Program-made: the position numbers and the translations under genes
In this document: piece after piece, positions 1 through 7,943 of the stretch
How the letters are laid out: every line of letters begins with the position of its first letter
Position numbering within the stretch: position 1 is the first letter of the stretch
Assembly: GCF_003363265.1 (NCBI RefSeq)
Contig: NZ_QRBF01000008.1
Span: 128,024 to 192,023 of the forward strand
DNA: 64,000 nt
DNA from: Dyella psychrodurans
GTDB taxonomy: Bacteria > Pseudomonadota > Gammaproteobacteria > Xanthomonadales > Rhodanobacteraceae
Direction of reading: 5' to 3'
The notes under the pieces: model-generated
What the model was told of the DNA's origin: nothing
The model's input: only the letters and a program-made list of their open reading frames with translations
The model's database searches: none

Positions 1-1821
1 CAAGTATTCCAGCGGATCGACCGGCGTAAATGCACAGCAACAGTTATCAGCAAAGATGTATAGCGCCTTATTGTGCTTGAAAACCGTTGCTCTAACTCGT
101 TCCCCATCTATCCAAGCGAGAGTCACGCCATCCGAGGTCAACTCGCCGCTTACCATGTAACGATGTTCGTTCAATGTCATGCAATATGAGGTTCGCGAGT
201 ACTCAGCGTCCACGAAGAATTCGAAATCGCCATGGAGAAGCGTCAAACGCCTTTTCAAGACACCATTGAGACGCCATCCATCCAAATGCCTCCAAGGCGA
301 ATGAATGTCATCACCCGCTGCAGGCAATATTTCGCGCCGCTCATATAGTAAGTGCGCCAGAGCCGCCAACAGCACTGTTGAGGTGGGCACACTCTGCTCT
401 CGCCACAATGCATCCCTTTCTCGCTCGATGAGTGATGTGTCGAGCTCCGCTTTGACAAAGGACGTACATGTCACCAGTCGAGAGAGAAAATCGATATTAC
501 TGGCAACGCCGACCACCTGGTACTGTGCGAGAGCAGCCACCATGCGCTGCAACGCCTGCTCTCGACTCTCGTCCCAGACAATCAATTTGGCAATCATGGG
601 ATCGTAATACGAGGTTATCTCGTCACCTTGCTCGATCCCTGTATCGACTCGAACATGGGCCGACTCCGGCGGAGGCATCAAATGTATAAGCCGGCCGACG
701 GAAGGAAGAAAGTTCTTATCAGTATCTTCAGCATAAATGCGAGCTTCGATCGAATGACCACGGATAGCTAGCTGCTCCTGCCGCAATGGAAGCACATCCC
801 CCGCTGCGACACGTAACTGCCACTCCACGAGATCGAGCCCTGTGATCATCTCCGTGACCGCATGCTCAACCTGAAGACGCGTGTTCATCTCCATGAAATA
901 GAAGGTGCCGTCTGGCCCGACAATAAATTCAACGGTGCCAGCACCGACGTAACCGACGGCACGAGCTGCTGCGCAGGCAGCTCTGCCCATTGCTTCACGA
1001 CGCTCATCAGTCATTCCCGGTGCCGGCGCTTCTTCGAGCACTTTTTGGTGACGCCGTTGCACCGAACAATCACGCTCAAACAGATGCACCACGTTACCGT
1101 AACTATCGCCAAATACTTGGACCTCTATATGGCGAGGCTGCAATAGGTATTTTTCGACGAGTACCCGATCGTCGCCAAATGAGGCCGCGGCTTCGCGTTT
1201 GCACGACATCAATGCCGCTTCAAACTCCCCGCTCGCATCCACACGACGTATCCCTTTACCCCCTCCACCTGCAGATGCCTTGATCAACACTGGGTAACCA
1301 ATCAAGTCCGCCTGTTCACGCAGAAATGCGACGTCTTGATTCGCACCGTGATAACCCGGAGTAAGTGGCACCGCGGCATTCTCCATCAGAGCCTTGGCGT
1401 CGCTCTTACTGCCCATTGCGCGAATGGCAGCCACTGACGGGCCGATGAATACCTTTCCCGCCTCAATACAGGCCCATGCAAAGGCTTCGTTTTCAGACAG
1501 GAAGCCGTAGCCCGGATGCACTGCCTGTGCACCACTGCTTCGTGCAGCGTCGATGATGCGAGAGATAAGGAGGTAGCTTTCCCGGGCTGGTGCCGGGCCT
1601 ATGCGCACCGCCTCATCCGCCAGGCGGACATGTCGAGAGTTGGCATCCGCATCCGAATAAACTGCTACGGTCTGAATACCCATGCGTCGACAGGTTTTGA
1701 TGATTCGACAGGCGATCTCACCGCGATTGGCAACCAGCACTTTATCAAAGCGCCCAGCCGCCCCCCAATTCAGGTCTTCGCTCCGTGGAAAGTTTGGATT
1801 GCTGAAATTTTGAGTTTTCAT
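1..1821 (-). CDS. liuD: Methylcrotonyl-CoA (acyl-CoA) carboxylase alpha subunit, biotin carboxylase part; 3' end beyond left edge
   Basis: This is the biotin-carboxylating subunit of 3-methylcrotonyl-CoA carboxylase (leucine catabolism), 607 codons visible. The frame opens at the ATG at 1821, just after in-frame stops at 1849-1854, and stays open to base 1. The translation shows FDKVLVANRGEIACR near residue 25, the glycine-rich ATP-grasp loop KASAGGGGKGIR, and MEMNTRLQVEHAVTEM of the biotin carboxylase active site. The C-terminal biotinyl domain (MKM) is not reached. Its ATG overlaps the stop of the preceding small gene as ATGA, so the two are probably translationally coupled. The isovaleryl-CoA dehydrogenase and carboxyltransferase upstream identify the substrate as methylcrotonyl-CoA rather than propionyl- or geranyl-CoA; this is inference from context. 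Base composition is lower in GC than the core genes further right. Confidence 0.9.
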   Translation of the reverse strand, partial: MKTQNFSNPNFPRSEDLNWGAAGRFDKVLVANRGEIACRIIKTCRRMGIQTVAVYSDADANSRHVRLADEAVRIGPAPARESYLLISRIIDAARSSGAQAVHPGYGFLSENEAFAWACIEAGKVFIGPSVAAIRAMGSKSDAKALMENAAVPLTPGYHGANQDVAFLREQADLIGYPVLIKASAGGGGKGIRRVDASGEFEAALMSCKREAAASFGDDRVLVEKYLLQPRHIEVQVFGDSYGNVVHLFERDCSVQRRHQKVLEEAPAPGMTDERREAMGRAACAAARAVGYVGAGTVEFIVGPDGTFYFMEMNTRLQVEHAVTEMITGLDLVEWQLRVAAGDVLPLRQEQLAIRGHSIEARIYAEDTDKNFLPSVGRLIHLMPPPESAHVRVDTGIEQGDEITSYYDPMIAKLIVWDESREQALQRMVAALAQYQVVGVASNIDFLSRLVTCTSFVKAELDTSLIERERDALWREQSVPTSTVLLAALAHLLYERREILPAAGDDIHSPWRHLDGWRLNGVLKRRLTLLHGDFEFFVDAEYSRTSYCMTLNEHRYMVSGELTSDGVTLAWIDGERVRATVFKHNKALYIFADNCCCAFTPVDPLEYL

Positions 1822-2153
1822 CTCGAAGCCGTTCGCCCTGGCTCTCGCTCATCAAATAGGCTCCTAAGGTGCAGGAGCCACTCTCTTTCGCCAGGATTTT
1901 CCAACCGCATGAAATGAGGGTGCTTTCCAACTATTCTTTGATAATAGGTCTCAGTCGCGCTAGCGATATCCGTGTCGATCGGGACAACGAGTCGTAAAAA
2001 GTGAAAAAAAATTTCGCTAAATCTAGGTGCGAATGCTTGCGCCTGTTCTCCGATGACGACCTCGCCGAAGGCGGCGCAATGGTTCCAAATTTCTCTTCCT
2101 ATTTGCACTGCATCTACCCCACAAATCATTAAGGGCTCACCACTGACATTCAT
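1818..2153 (-). CDS. Unrecognised 111-aa protein between the two carboxylase subunits
   Basis: I do not recognise this family. The frame gives 111 residues from the ATG at 2153 (MNVSGEPLMICGVDAVQIG), ten bases after the carboxyltransferase stop. An earlier ATG at 2180 would overlap that gene. The stop overlaps the ATG of the carboxylase alpha gene (ATGA), an arrangement expected for a translated operon member. The protein looks soluble, has no signal peptide, and has an aromatic segment (FSEIFFHFLRLVV) near residue 45. In many proteobacterial liu operons the methylglutaconyl-CoA hydratase gene liuC sits here, but this protein is far too short to be a crotonase. It could be an accessory or regulatory factor, or a lineage-specific insert. 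Confidence is for it being a real gene. Confidence 0.65.
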   Translation of the reverse strand: MNVSGEPLMICGVDAVQIGREIWNHCAAFGEVVIGEQAQAFAPRFSEIFFHFLRLVVPIDTDIASATETYYQRIVGKHPHFMRLENPGEREWLLHLRSLFDEREPGRTASR

Positions 2154-2163
2154 GGGGTTACGC

Positions 2164-3771
2164 CTACATGCGAAACACACCGAAATTGGTCTTCTTGATC
2201 GGCGCGTTGAGAGAAGCGGAGAGAGCTAACGCCAACATCCGGCGCGTTTGGGCCGGGTCAATGACACCGTCATCCCACAATCTAGCGGTAGCGTAATAGG
2301 GGTGGCCTTGCTCTTCGAATTGAGCTCGAATCGGCGCCTTGTACTCATCCTCCTCCTCTACGTTCCAATTTCGACCTTTCGCTTCCAAGCTGTCGCGTCG
2401 AATACGCGAAAGTACTCCGGCAGCCTGTTCGCCGCCCATCACCGAAATGCGTGAGTTGGGCCAACTCCAAAGAAACCGCGGTGAATAAGCACGTCCGCAC
2501 ATGCCATAGTTACCTGCTCCGAAGCTACCGCCGATCAATACTGTGAATTTGGGTACCTTGGCGCAGGCCACGGCTGTCACCATCTTTGCGCCATCCTTAG
2601 CAATGCCCCCGTTCTCATATTTGCGACCGACCATGAAGCCGCTGATATTTTGAAGAAATAAAAGTGGCACGCCGCGTTGCGCGCAAAGTTCGACAAAATG
2701 CGCTCCTTTTTGCGCCGATTCCGAGAACAAAACGCCGTTGCTTGCGACGATGCCTATCGTATAGCCATGAATACGCGCAAAGCCGGTGACGAGGGTACTG
2801 CCGTACCGCTGCTTGAATTCATCAAGACGGCTGCCATCGACCAGACGTGCGATGACTTCGCGAACGTCGTAGGGTTTACGCACATCGGCAGGAATAATGC
2901 CGTACAGCTCATGAGGATCATAAAGAGGTTCCTCTGGCGCAGTAATATCGACGCTCAAGGGCTTGCGCCTATTGAGGTTTGACACCAACCGTCGCAACAA
3001 CGCCAGCGCGTGCATGTCGTTATCGGCGAGATGATCGGCCACACCAGAGATACGGCTATGCACGTCGGCGCCACCAAGATCTTCAGCTGTGACTTCTTCA
3101 CCAGTTGCTGCCTTCACCAACGGCGGACCACCGAGAAAGATTGTTCCCTGATCCTTGACGATGATAGTCTCATCAGCCATAGCTGGGACGTAAGCTCCAC
3201 CAGCAGTACACGAGCCCATGACGCAAGCAATCTGCGGAATGTTTCGGGCAGACATGATGGCTTGATTAAAGAAGATTCGGCCGAAGTGATCGCGGTCCGG
3301 AAACACCTCGTCCTGCATTGGCAGGAAAGCGCCACCCGAATCCACTAGGTAAACACAAGGTAGATTGTTCTGCAGCGCGATCTCCTGCGCACGCAGGTGT
3401 TTCTTCACTGTCAGTGGATAGTACGTACCCCCTTTAACTGTAGCGTCATTGGCGATGATCATGCATTCTCGCCCCTGTACCTCACCGATGCCGGTGACGA
3501 CGCCTGCGCAAGGTACGTCATCACCATACATACCCAGCGCCGCAAGTGGTGACAATTCAAGGAAAGGGGAGCTAGGATCGAGTAGCGCATTGATGCGTTC
3601 TCGTGCGAGTAGCTTGCCGCGCGACTGATGCTTAGCACGAGCGGTCTCGGACCCACCCTGCGATACGCGCGTAGTTTTCTCACGCAAGTCGTCCGCAAGT
3701 TGTTGCATCATCGTCGCATTGCGGATGAACTCATCGCTACGGATCTGAATGTTCGACTTAAGGACACTCAT
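2164..3771 (-). CDS. liuB: Methylcrotonyl-CoA carboxylase beta subunit (carboxyltransferase)
   Basis: 535-aa carboxyltransferase that moves CO2 from carboxybiotin to 3-methylcrotonyl-CoA, giving 3-methylglutaconyl-CoA. The length matches the MCC beta family. Visible features are the N-terminal [19 protein letters not shown], the acyl-CoA-binding region [19 protein letters not shown], the oxyanion/glycine region [16 protein letters not shown] and the C-terminal biotin-binding half with [17 protein letters not shown]. It lies 26 bases downstream of the isovaleryl-CoA dehydrogenase stop and just before the small gene that leads into the alpha subunit, so it is the second gene of a leucine-degradation operon. 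MCC rather than propionyl-CoA carboxylase is supported by the adjacent dehydrogenase and the [16 protein letters not shown]-terminal region. Confidence 0.93.
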   Translation of the reverse strand: MSVLKSNIQIRSDEFIRNATMMQQLADDLREKTTRVSQGGSETARAKHQSRGKLLARERINALLDPSSPFLELSPLAALGMYGDDVPCAGVVTGIGEVQGRECMIIANDATVKGGTYYPLTVKKHLRAQEIALQNNLPCVYLVDSGGAFLPMQDEVFPDRDHFGRIFFNQAIMSARNIPQIACVMGSCTAGGAYVPAMADETIIVKDQGTIFLGGPPLVKAATGEEVTAEDLGGADVHSRISGVADHLADNDMHALALLRRLVSNLNRRKPLSVDITAPEEPLYDPHELYGIIPADVRKPYDVREVIARLVDGSRLDEFKQRYGSTLVTGFARIHGYTIGIVASNGVLFSESAQKGAHFVELCAQRGVPLLFLQNISGFMVGRKYENGGIAKDGAKMVTAVACAKVPKFTVLIGGSFGAGNYGMCGRAYSPRFLWSWPNSRISVMGGEQAAGVLSRIRRDSLEAKGRNWNVEEEDEYKAPIRAQFEEQGHPYYATARLWDDGVIDPAQTRRMLALALSASLNAPIKKTNFGVFRM

Positions 3772-3797
3772 TTCAAAGTCCCTCTAAGCGCCACATT

Positions 3798-4961
3798 TCA
3801 TGCTCCTTCCGAGAACAATTCGCGACCGATTAACATGCGACGTATTTCGGAGGTTCCGGCACCAATCTCATACAACTTGGCGTCACGCCACAATCGACCA
3901 GCTGAAAATTCATTGATGTAGCCATTTCCACCAAGTGTCTGAATAGTCTGCCCTGCCATCCATGTAGCCTTCTCCGCCGAATAGAGAATTGCACCCGCTG
4001 CGTCCTTGCGTGTTGTCTCGCCACGATCACAAGCCTTCGCCACAGCATAGACATATGAACGGCATACAGAAAAACCAACGTACATGTCAGCGAGTTTTGC
4101 CTGCATCAATTGAAACTCTCCTATCGATCTTCCAAATTGCACACGCTCATGCACATAAGGACCGACAAGATCCAGACAACCTCTCATAATGCCTAGAGGT
4201 CCGCCCGACAGCACTACGCGCTCATAGTCAAGCCCCGACATAAGCACCGAAGCACCCCAATCTACAGCTCCAAGTACATTGTCTATCGGAACCTCACAAT
4301 CTTCGAACACCAACTCGCAAGTGTTGGAGCCACGCATACCCAACTTATCTAACTTCTGCGCTGTATAGAATCCCGAAAAACCTTTTTCGATAATGAATGC
4401 AGTGATGGTCCGTGACCCGGACGAAGAGTTAGTCTTGGCATAAACAATCAACGTATCGGCGTCTGGACCGTTGGTGATCCACATCTTGTTGCCATTCAAA
4501 ACGTAGCGATCACCCCTGCGATCAGCACGCAACGTCATGCCCATCACATCCGAGCCAGCACCCGATTCGCTCATTGCTAGTGCACCAACATGTTCGCCGG
4601 AGACAAGCTTTGGTAAATACTTTCTTTTCTGAAGCTCGCTACCATTCCTACGCAACTGATTTACGCAAAGATTGGAATGCGCACCGTACGACAAACCGAC
4701 GGAGGCCGAGGCTCGAGATATTTCCTCCATCGCGATCACGTGAGCCAAATAGCCGAGATTGGCGCCGCCGTAGTGTTCTTCCACCGTAAGGCCCAGCAGA
4801 CCTACGTCACCTAGTTTGCGCCACAGCGCCTGCGGAAATAGGTTGTCGTGGTCTATCTGCGCTGCGATTGGCGCGATCTCGCGCTCGGCAAATCGCCGCA
4901 CAACGTCGCGCATTGCTGCAATCTCGTCGCCGAGATCAAAGTTGAGTTCACGATGGCTCAT
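3798..4961 (-). CDS. liuA: Isovaleryl-CoA dehydrogenase
   Basis: 387-aa FAD acyl-CoA dehydrogenase oxidising isovaleryl-CoA to 3-methylcrotonyl-CoA, the step before the carboxylase encoded next. It has the full three-domain architecture: N-terminal helical domain with [21 protein letters not shown], central beta domain with the substrate/FAD signature [16 protein letters not shown] and the [17 protein letters not shown] strand, and C-terminal helical domain. [15 protein letters not shown] carries the glutamate that in isovaleryl-CoA dehydrogenases acts as catalytic base. [12 protein letters not shown] followed by [15 protein letters not shown] is the typical C-terminal signature. It is the first gene of the operon; an AGGGGG Shine-Dalgarno-like stretch lies about 12 bases before the ATG. 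No LiuR-type regulator gene is visible in the window. Confidence 0.93.
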   Translation of the reverse strand: MSHRELNFDLGDEIAAMRDVVRRFAEREIAPIAAQIDHDNLFPQALWRKLGDVGLLGLTVEEHYGGANLGYLAHVIAMEEISRASASVGLSYGAHSNLCVNQLRRNGSELQKRKYLPKLVSGEHVGALAMSESGAGSDVMGMTLRADRRGDRYVLNGNKMWITNGPDADTLIVYAKTNSSSGSRTITAFIIEKGFSGFYTAQKLDKLGMRGSNTCELVFEDCEVPIDNVLGAVDWGASVLMSGLDYERVVLSGGPLGIMRGCLDLVGPYVHERVQFGRSIGEFQLMQAKLADMYVGFSVCRSYVYAVAKACDRGETTRKDAAGAILYSAEKATWMAGQTIQTLGGNGYINEFSAGRLWRDAKLYEIGAGTSEIRRMLIGRELFSEGA

Positions 4962-5302
4962 CTAATGCCAACCCCCTGGGCATTTAATGGATTGGTAGTA
5001 GGCAGATCGGCTGCTTAGCTGGTGTTGCCGCCAATAAACAAGGTCACTGAAAATTCCAAAATGGACTTCACAGATTGAGTGCAGGTAACGATGGCGCTGC
5101 GCATTCTTTCATATTCGTCTTGCCGCAGGCGGCTTCAGCGACTGGAAACGGTGACGTATTTCTCCAATGAAAGAAATACGCCATTCGTGCGCCACCAGGA
5201 ACGTGCGAGCTTTAAGGTCGAAAGAAAACCTTCAAGTTCGCGTCGCTCTGGTCGATCTCAAAGCGACATTGATATGGCGTTGCTTTAGAGGGACATCGCC
5301 TC
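4962..5302. other. Non-coding interval upstream of the leucine operon, with a 26-bp inverted repeat
   Basis: This gap separates liuA (minus) from the small plus-strand gene at 5303. It must hold the liuA promoter, although I see no convincing -35/-10 pair. At 5155-5180 there is a perfect inverted repeat with 9-base arms (CGTATTTCT / AGAAATACG) and an 8-base spacer, about 195 bases upstream of the liuA ATG. It is a plausible operator for a dimeric regulator. A short open frame at 5079-5288 shows no recognisable features. Confidence 0.5.
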
Positions 5303-5599
5303 ATGATCTCGACCGACGATGAACTGATAGCGCTAAGCAGCGCGACTGACGAGCAATTGAGCTATGTTCGCGCTTTAAAGGATGCGGACATCGAACAGCT
5401 GGAACGGCTAGTTGACGAAGAGCGTCGTTGGGCCGACCGCGCATTTAAAATGAGATCGCCTGCGGCCGAAGCGTTGCAACGAGAGGTGGACGACCTTCAA
5501 TACACGTTGACGCTCGCTCGCGTGGCACGCGACAGAGGTCGATTGGAGCGAGTGCTGAGCGGTGCATGGCCATCCGCCGAGCGAGATAAATGTCTCTAA
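5303..5599 (+). CDS. Small hypothetical protein, charged, probably helical
   Basis: 98-aa frame with no family I recognise. The sequence is rich in Glu, Asp, Arg and Ala (EQLERLVDEERRWADRAF, EALQREVDDLQYTLTLARV), which suggests a helical or coiled-coil soluble protein. An AGAGGG stretch lies about 10 bases before the ATG and the codons look balanced, so it is probably translated, but this is not certain. It sits alone between the leucine operon and the integrase, inside the putative island and on the opposite strand to both. It could be island cargo. Confidence 0.4.
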   Translation: MISTDDELIALSSATDEQLSYVRALKDADIEQLERLVDEERRWADRAFKMRSPAAEALQREVDDLQYTLTLARVARDRGRLERVLSGAWPSAERDKCL

Positions 5600-5897
5600 C
5601 TTGGCTAGTGCCACCACCCACGGGCGACCACGTCAAATTTGCAGGAATACGTTTCATCCGAGCGACAGGCTGAAAATATCGGTGGACTGCAAGCACCGCC
5701 AGCATCTTGGCTCCAACCGCATGGCCGTTGGACGGAAGTATCAATGATGCGTCTAGCCGAATAGGTGGACCACCTCTATGCGACTGAAACTTCTGCTGTA
5801 TTACTCGCACATAAGCTTCACTTATTGTCGATGAAGCTTTTTTACATTGAGAAGGGCGATGATGTACCTGATGCAACATCACCTTTACGGTGGGGAT
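5600..5897. other. Gap of about 300 bases without a supported gene
   Basis: This lies between the small plus-strand gene and the 3' end of the integrase. An open frame on the minus strand (5445-5882) overlaps the neighbouring gene and has no recognisable motif. Nothing else (tRNA copy, repeat or terminator with a clear T-run) was seen. Confidence 0.4.
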
Positions 5898-7043
5898 CTA
5901 TAGACCCAGCTTAGCCAGCGCTAGCTTGGCATGCTCTTGCTTCAAGTGACCGTAATGCTTTTCGATCATCACAACAGATGTACCGGCTATTTGCGCGACG
6001 GTGAGTAGATCAAGGCCATCCGTCACTAGATCGGTTATGGTGGAATGTCGCAACGTATAGACCACTGTGTCCTTGGGTAAATTGACTTTCTCAGCAGCCT
6101 TTTTAATCGGACCTTTCCAAGCTTCTTTATTCCATGGCCGACCGTCCATTCGCGTAAAGAGGTATGCGCTCGGCAATTTTCCTATTGTTTGTGCTTTGAA
6201 GAAAGCCGCAGTTTCATCGGGCAACATTAGGCGGCGCCCTCCTCCAACTTTGTCGTGTTCAACTACGAGTTCGCCCGTGCGCTTATTGAAATCCTTTACT
6301 TGAAGAGCCGCTAACACACCGGGTCGTACCGGCAGCAAGCACAATCCGCGGTAGAACGCTGAAACATCTGGGGGCAACGCCTCCAACAGCCTTAGTCGTT
6401 GTGATTTGTCCAAGTAGAGATTGCGTCGACTCGTCACCTTGGCCGGCTTAAGCGCCAAGCGCCAAGCCATATCCGTCAGTACATAACCATCATCACGAGC
6501 CTTATTCAGCGCTGCGCGCAGGGGAACCATATCCCTATTCACGGATGCAACGGAACGCGGGCGAGTGATTGAATTGCTGCCCTCACTCTGCGAGACCATC
6601 ACAGCGGTCCTCTCCAACCGCTTACGCCAATCCGCTAAATTCCGTGATGCAAGTTTGTCCAGTCGTATGTTGGCAATCGGGTCGCTATAGACGTATCGAG
6701 TGAAGCGCTGATGCGCCTCTGGCCTACCATCAGCGTAACGGTCACATGCATCCCCGACCGTTAAAGAATCTGCCACGCCGCCACCAGATAGGTGTGCAAA
6801 CCATTCGCGCGCCTCTTTGGACGCCGCGCTAAATCGCTCACTTGCCAGCAGATGGCCGAAATCTCCCAGCGTGCGTAGCTCTTTCTTCTGAGTGTTCGGA
6901 TCGTAGTAGCGAGCGATCCAGTTACCGCCTTTCCCCCGTTTTGAGGGGCGAAAGCCAAGAAACTGCCCCTGGGCCAGTTTTTGCCAATACGGCTCACGCC
7001 GGTACGAGAGATTCTCACGGGCCTTTACAGTATCCAGACTCAT
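5898..7043 (-). CDS. Tyrosine-type site-specific recombinase (integrase)
   Basis: 381-aa phage/island integrase, full length. The N-terminal part has a DNA-binding region (GGNWIARYYDPNTQKKELRTLGDF) followed by a SAM-like core-binding domain around residues 90-190. The catalytic domain shows the box I arginine in LLPVRPGVLAALQV, the TLRHS segment of box II (Tyr-Thr-Leu-Arg-His rather than the usual His-x-x-Arg-His), and the nucleophile region MIEKHYGHL. The usual GH before that block is GT here, a variant I believe also occurs in other integrases of this kind. The gene points away from a displaced tRNA-Val 3' end about 170 bases upstream of its start, with four short direct repeats between them, so it probably mediated insertion of the segment to the left. 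It may still be active; no frameshift is seen. Confidence 0.9.
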   Translation of the reverse strand: MSLDTVKARENLSYRREPYWQKLAQGQFLGFRPSKRGKGGNWIARYYDPNTQKKELRTLGDFGHLLASERFSAASKEAREWFAHLSGGGVADSLTVGDACDRYADGRPEAHQRFTRYVYSDPIANIRLDKLASRNLADWRKRLERTAVMVSQSEGSNSITRPRSVASVNRDMVPLRAALNKARDDGYVLTDMAWRLALKPAKVTSRRNLYLDKSQRLRLLEALPPDVSAFYRGLCLLPVRPGVLAALQVKDFNKRTGELVVEHDKVGGGRRLMLPDETAAFFKAQTIGKLPSAYLFTRMDGRPWNKEAWKGPIKKAAEKVNLPKDTVVYTLRHSTITDLVTDGLDLLTVAQIAGTSVVMIEKHYGHLKQEHAKLALAKLGL

Positions 7044-7082
7044 CTAAGTACCTGCAGGAACGACTAAAACAGGCCCAAATTG

Positions 7083-7133
7083 TACGGAAAAAATACGGAA
7101 AAGTGGGCCGAAATACGGAAAAAATACGGAAAA
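7083..7133. repeat. Four direct repeats TACGGAAAA between integrase and tRNA fragment
   Basis: TACGGAAAA occurs at 7083-7091, 7094-7102, 7114-7122 and 7125-7133. The copies form two pairs, each with an 11-base period, and the pairs are offset by 31 bases. A GTAC-rich stretch follows at 7135-7154. Position and spacing of about one helical turn fit arm-type binding sites for the adjacent integrase or its excisionase. The arrangement is seen directly; the function is inferred. Confidence 0.6.
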
Positions 7134-7214
7134 CGTACTGGTACGTACGGGTACATGCAGGCATTATAAATCAACTACTTACTTATATTTGGCACGTCAC
7201 GGCACCCAAAAAAT

Positions 7215-7264
7215 CTGCCTTCACACGGCAGGTGTCACAAGTTCGATCCTTGTACCGCCCACCA
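7215..7264 (+). tRNA. 3' half of tRNA-Val(CAC): displaced attachment-site copy
   Basis: The anticodon arm (CTGCC, loop TTCACAC, GGCAG at 7215-7231) gives anticodon CAC. It is followed by GTGTC, a T arm (ACAAG TTCGATC CTTGT at 7237-7253), the 3' acceptor strand ACCGCCC and ACCA ending at 7264. The bases upstream (7201-7214) do not match a D arm or the expected 5' GGGCGGT strand, so the tRNA is not complete here. This is the usual remnant left when an element integrates into a tRNA 3' end and restores the gene at its other end. The intact tRNA-Val is not in the window and should lie to the left. Confidence 0.8.
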
Positions 7265-7277
7265 ACCTATTCAGCGA

Positions 7278-7310
7278 CAAAGGCCACCCTCCCGGGTGGC
7301 CTTTGTTTTT
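7278..7310 (+). terminator. Rho-independent terminator of the former tRNA-Val unit
   Basis: Perfect 12-bp stem CAAAGGCCACCC / GGGTGGCCTTTG (7278-7289 with 7294-7305), loop TCCC, followed by five T (7306-7310). It lies 13 bases after the tRNA 3' end, as expected for the original tRNA transcription unit. Confidence 0.85.
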
Positions 7311-7417
7311 ACGGCGCATGCATGCCGGCATCGCCCCATGAACTGGCGGCCCTTCTGCCGACGGCTCGTTTCGCTTGGAAAAGGTCATCTGCTGGAAACC
7401 GCCCCTCTGACGATCAG

Positions 7418-7651
7418 TCAGCGATTTCCACAACAGGCGTTCTCGTCCTGCACGGGAGGACACGGCACCGTGCCGTAGGAGCAGAAAACGCAGCAATGAC
7501 CCGGCTTAGGCTTCAAAAAGGCACCGCATCCGGCGCACTCGTAAAAGAATACGCATGCATCCGTTGGCATCACCTCTGTCGCTTGATGACCACATTCCGG
7601 ACAGGTAAGCGTGGACTCCAATACAAGCGTCTTCGTGTGGCTCATGGTCAT
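7418..7651 (-). CDS. GDCCVxC-type small cysteine-rich protein
   Basis: 77-aa protein resembling the GDCCVxC-domain (seleno)protein family. It has a pair of CxxC-type cysteines (LTCPECGHQ and YECAGCGAF), the segment MPTDACVFFYEC, and near the C-terminus GHCCVFCSYGTVPCPP. The family's usual GDCC is GHCC here. The role is not established; the cysteine arrangement suggests metal binding or redox chemistry. I chose the ATG at 7651 because AAAGG lies 11 bases upstream; 7645 is an alternative, and the frame is open to 7747 without supporting similarity. It stands alone just outside the tRNA-Val attachment site. Confidence 0.75.
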   Translation of the reverse strand: MTMSHTKTLVLESTLTCPECGHQATEVMPTDACVFFYECAGCGAFLKPKPGHCCVFCSYGTVPCPPVQDENACCGNR

Positions 7652-7943
7652 TTTGTCGTGTGCCTTTTGAAAACCATCCCAACAGATTTCGAAAAATCTG
7701 CCAGTGCCGAAGGTCAACGTCAGTAGTTCGCTGATCAACGGCATCAACTGGAAGTTCCTGGGTTCCGTTGCAGCCTCCCATTACGACGCGGTGTAGTGCG
7801 CCACGCTGCCAGCGGCGGTATCCCAGCCTCCATGACATGCCCCAACCAATCTGCGACGATACTTCGTCGGAAGGCAAGGCTTGGCACGAGCCGATTTACT
7901 TGCGCCAAGATGCAGACTATCCGACGACGTCACAGGGGGCGTT
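7652..7943. other. Divergent intergenic region
   Basis: About 290 bases between the cysteine-rich gene (minus) and the first ABC permease (plus). It must contain both promoters, but I see no strong -35/-10 pair. No ATPase gene or remnant for the permeases is readable here. Confidence 0.4.

Noticed and set aside
5079-5288. 69-residue open frame upstream of the small gene at 5303
   Set aside because: No ribosome-binding site or motif was found; it spans the inverted repeat at 5155-5180 and is rich in Ser and Arg.
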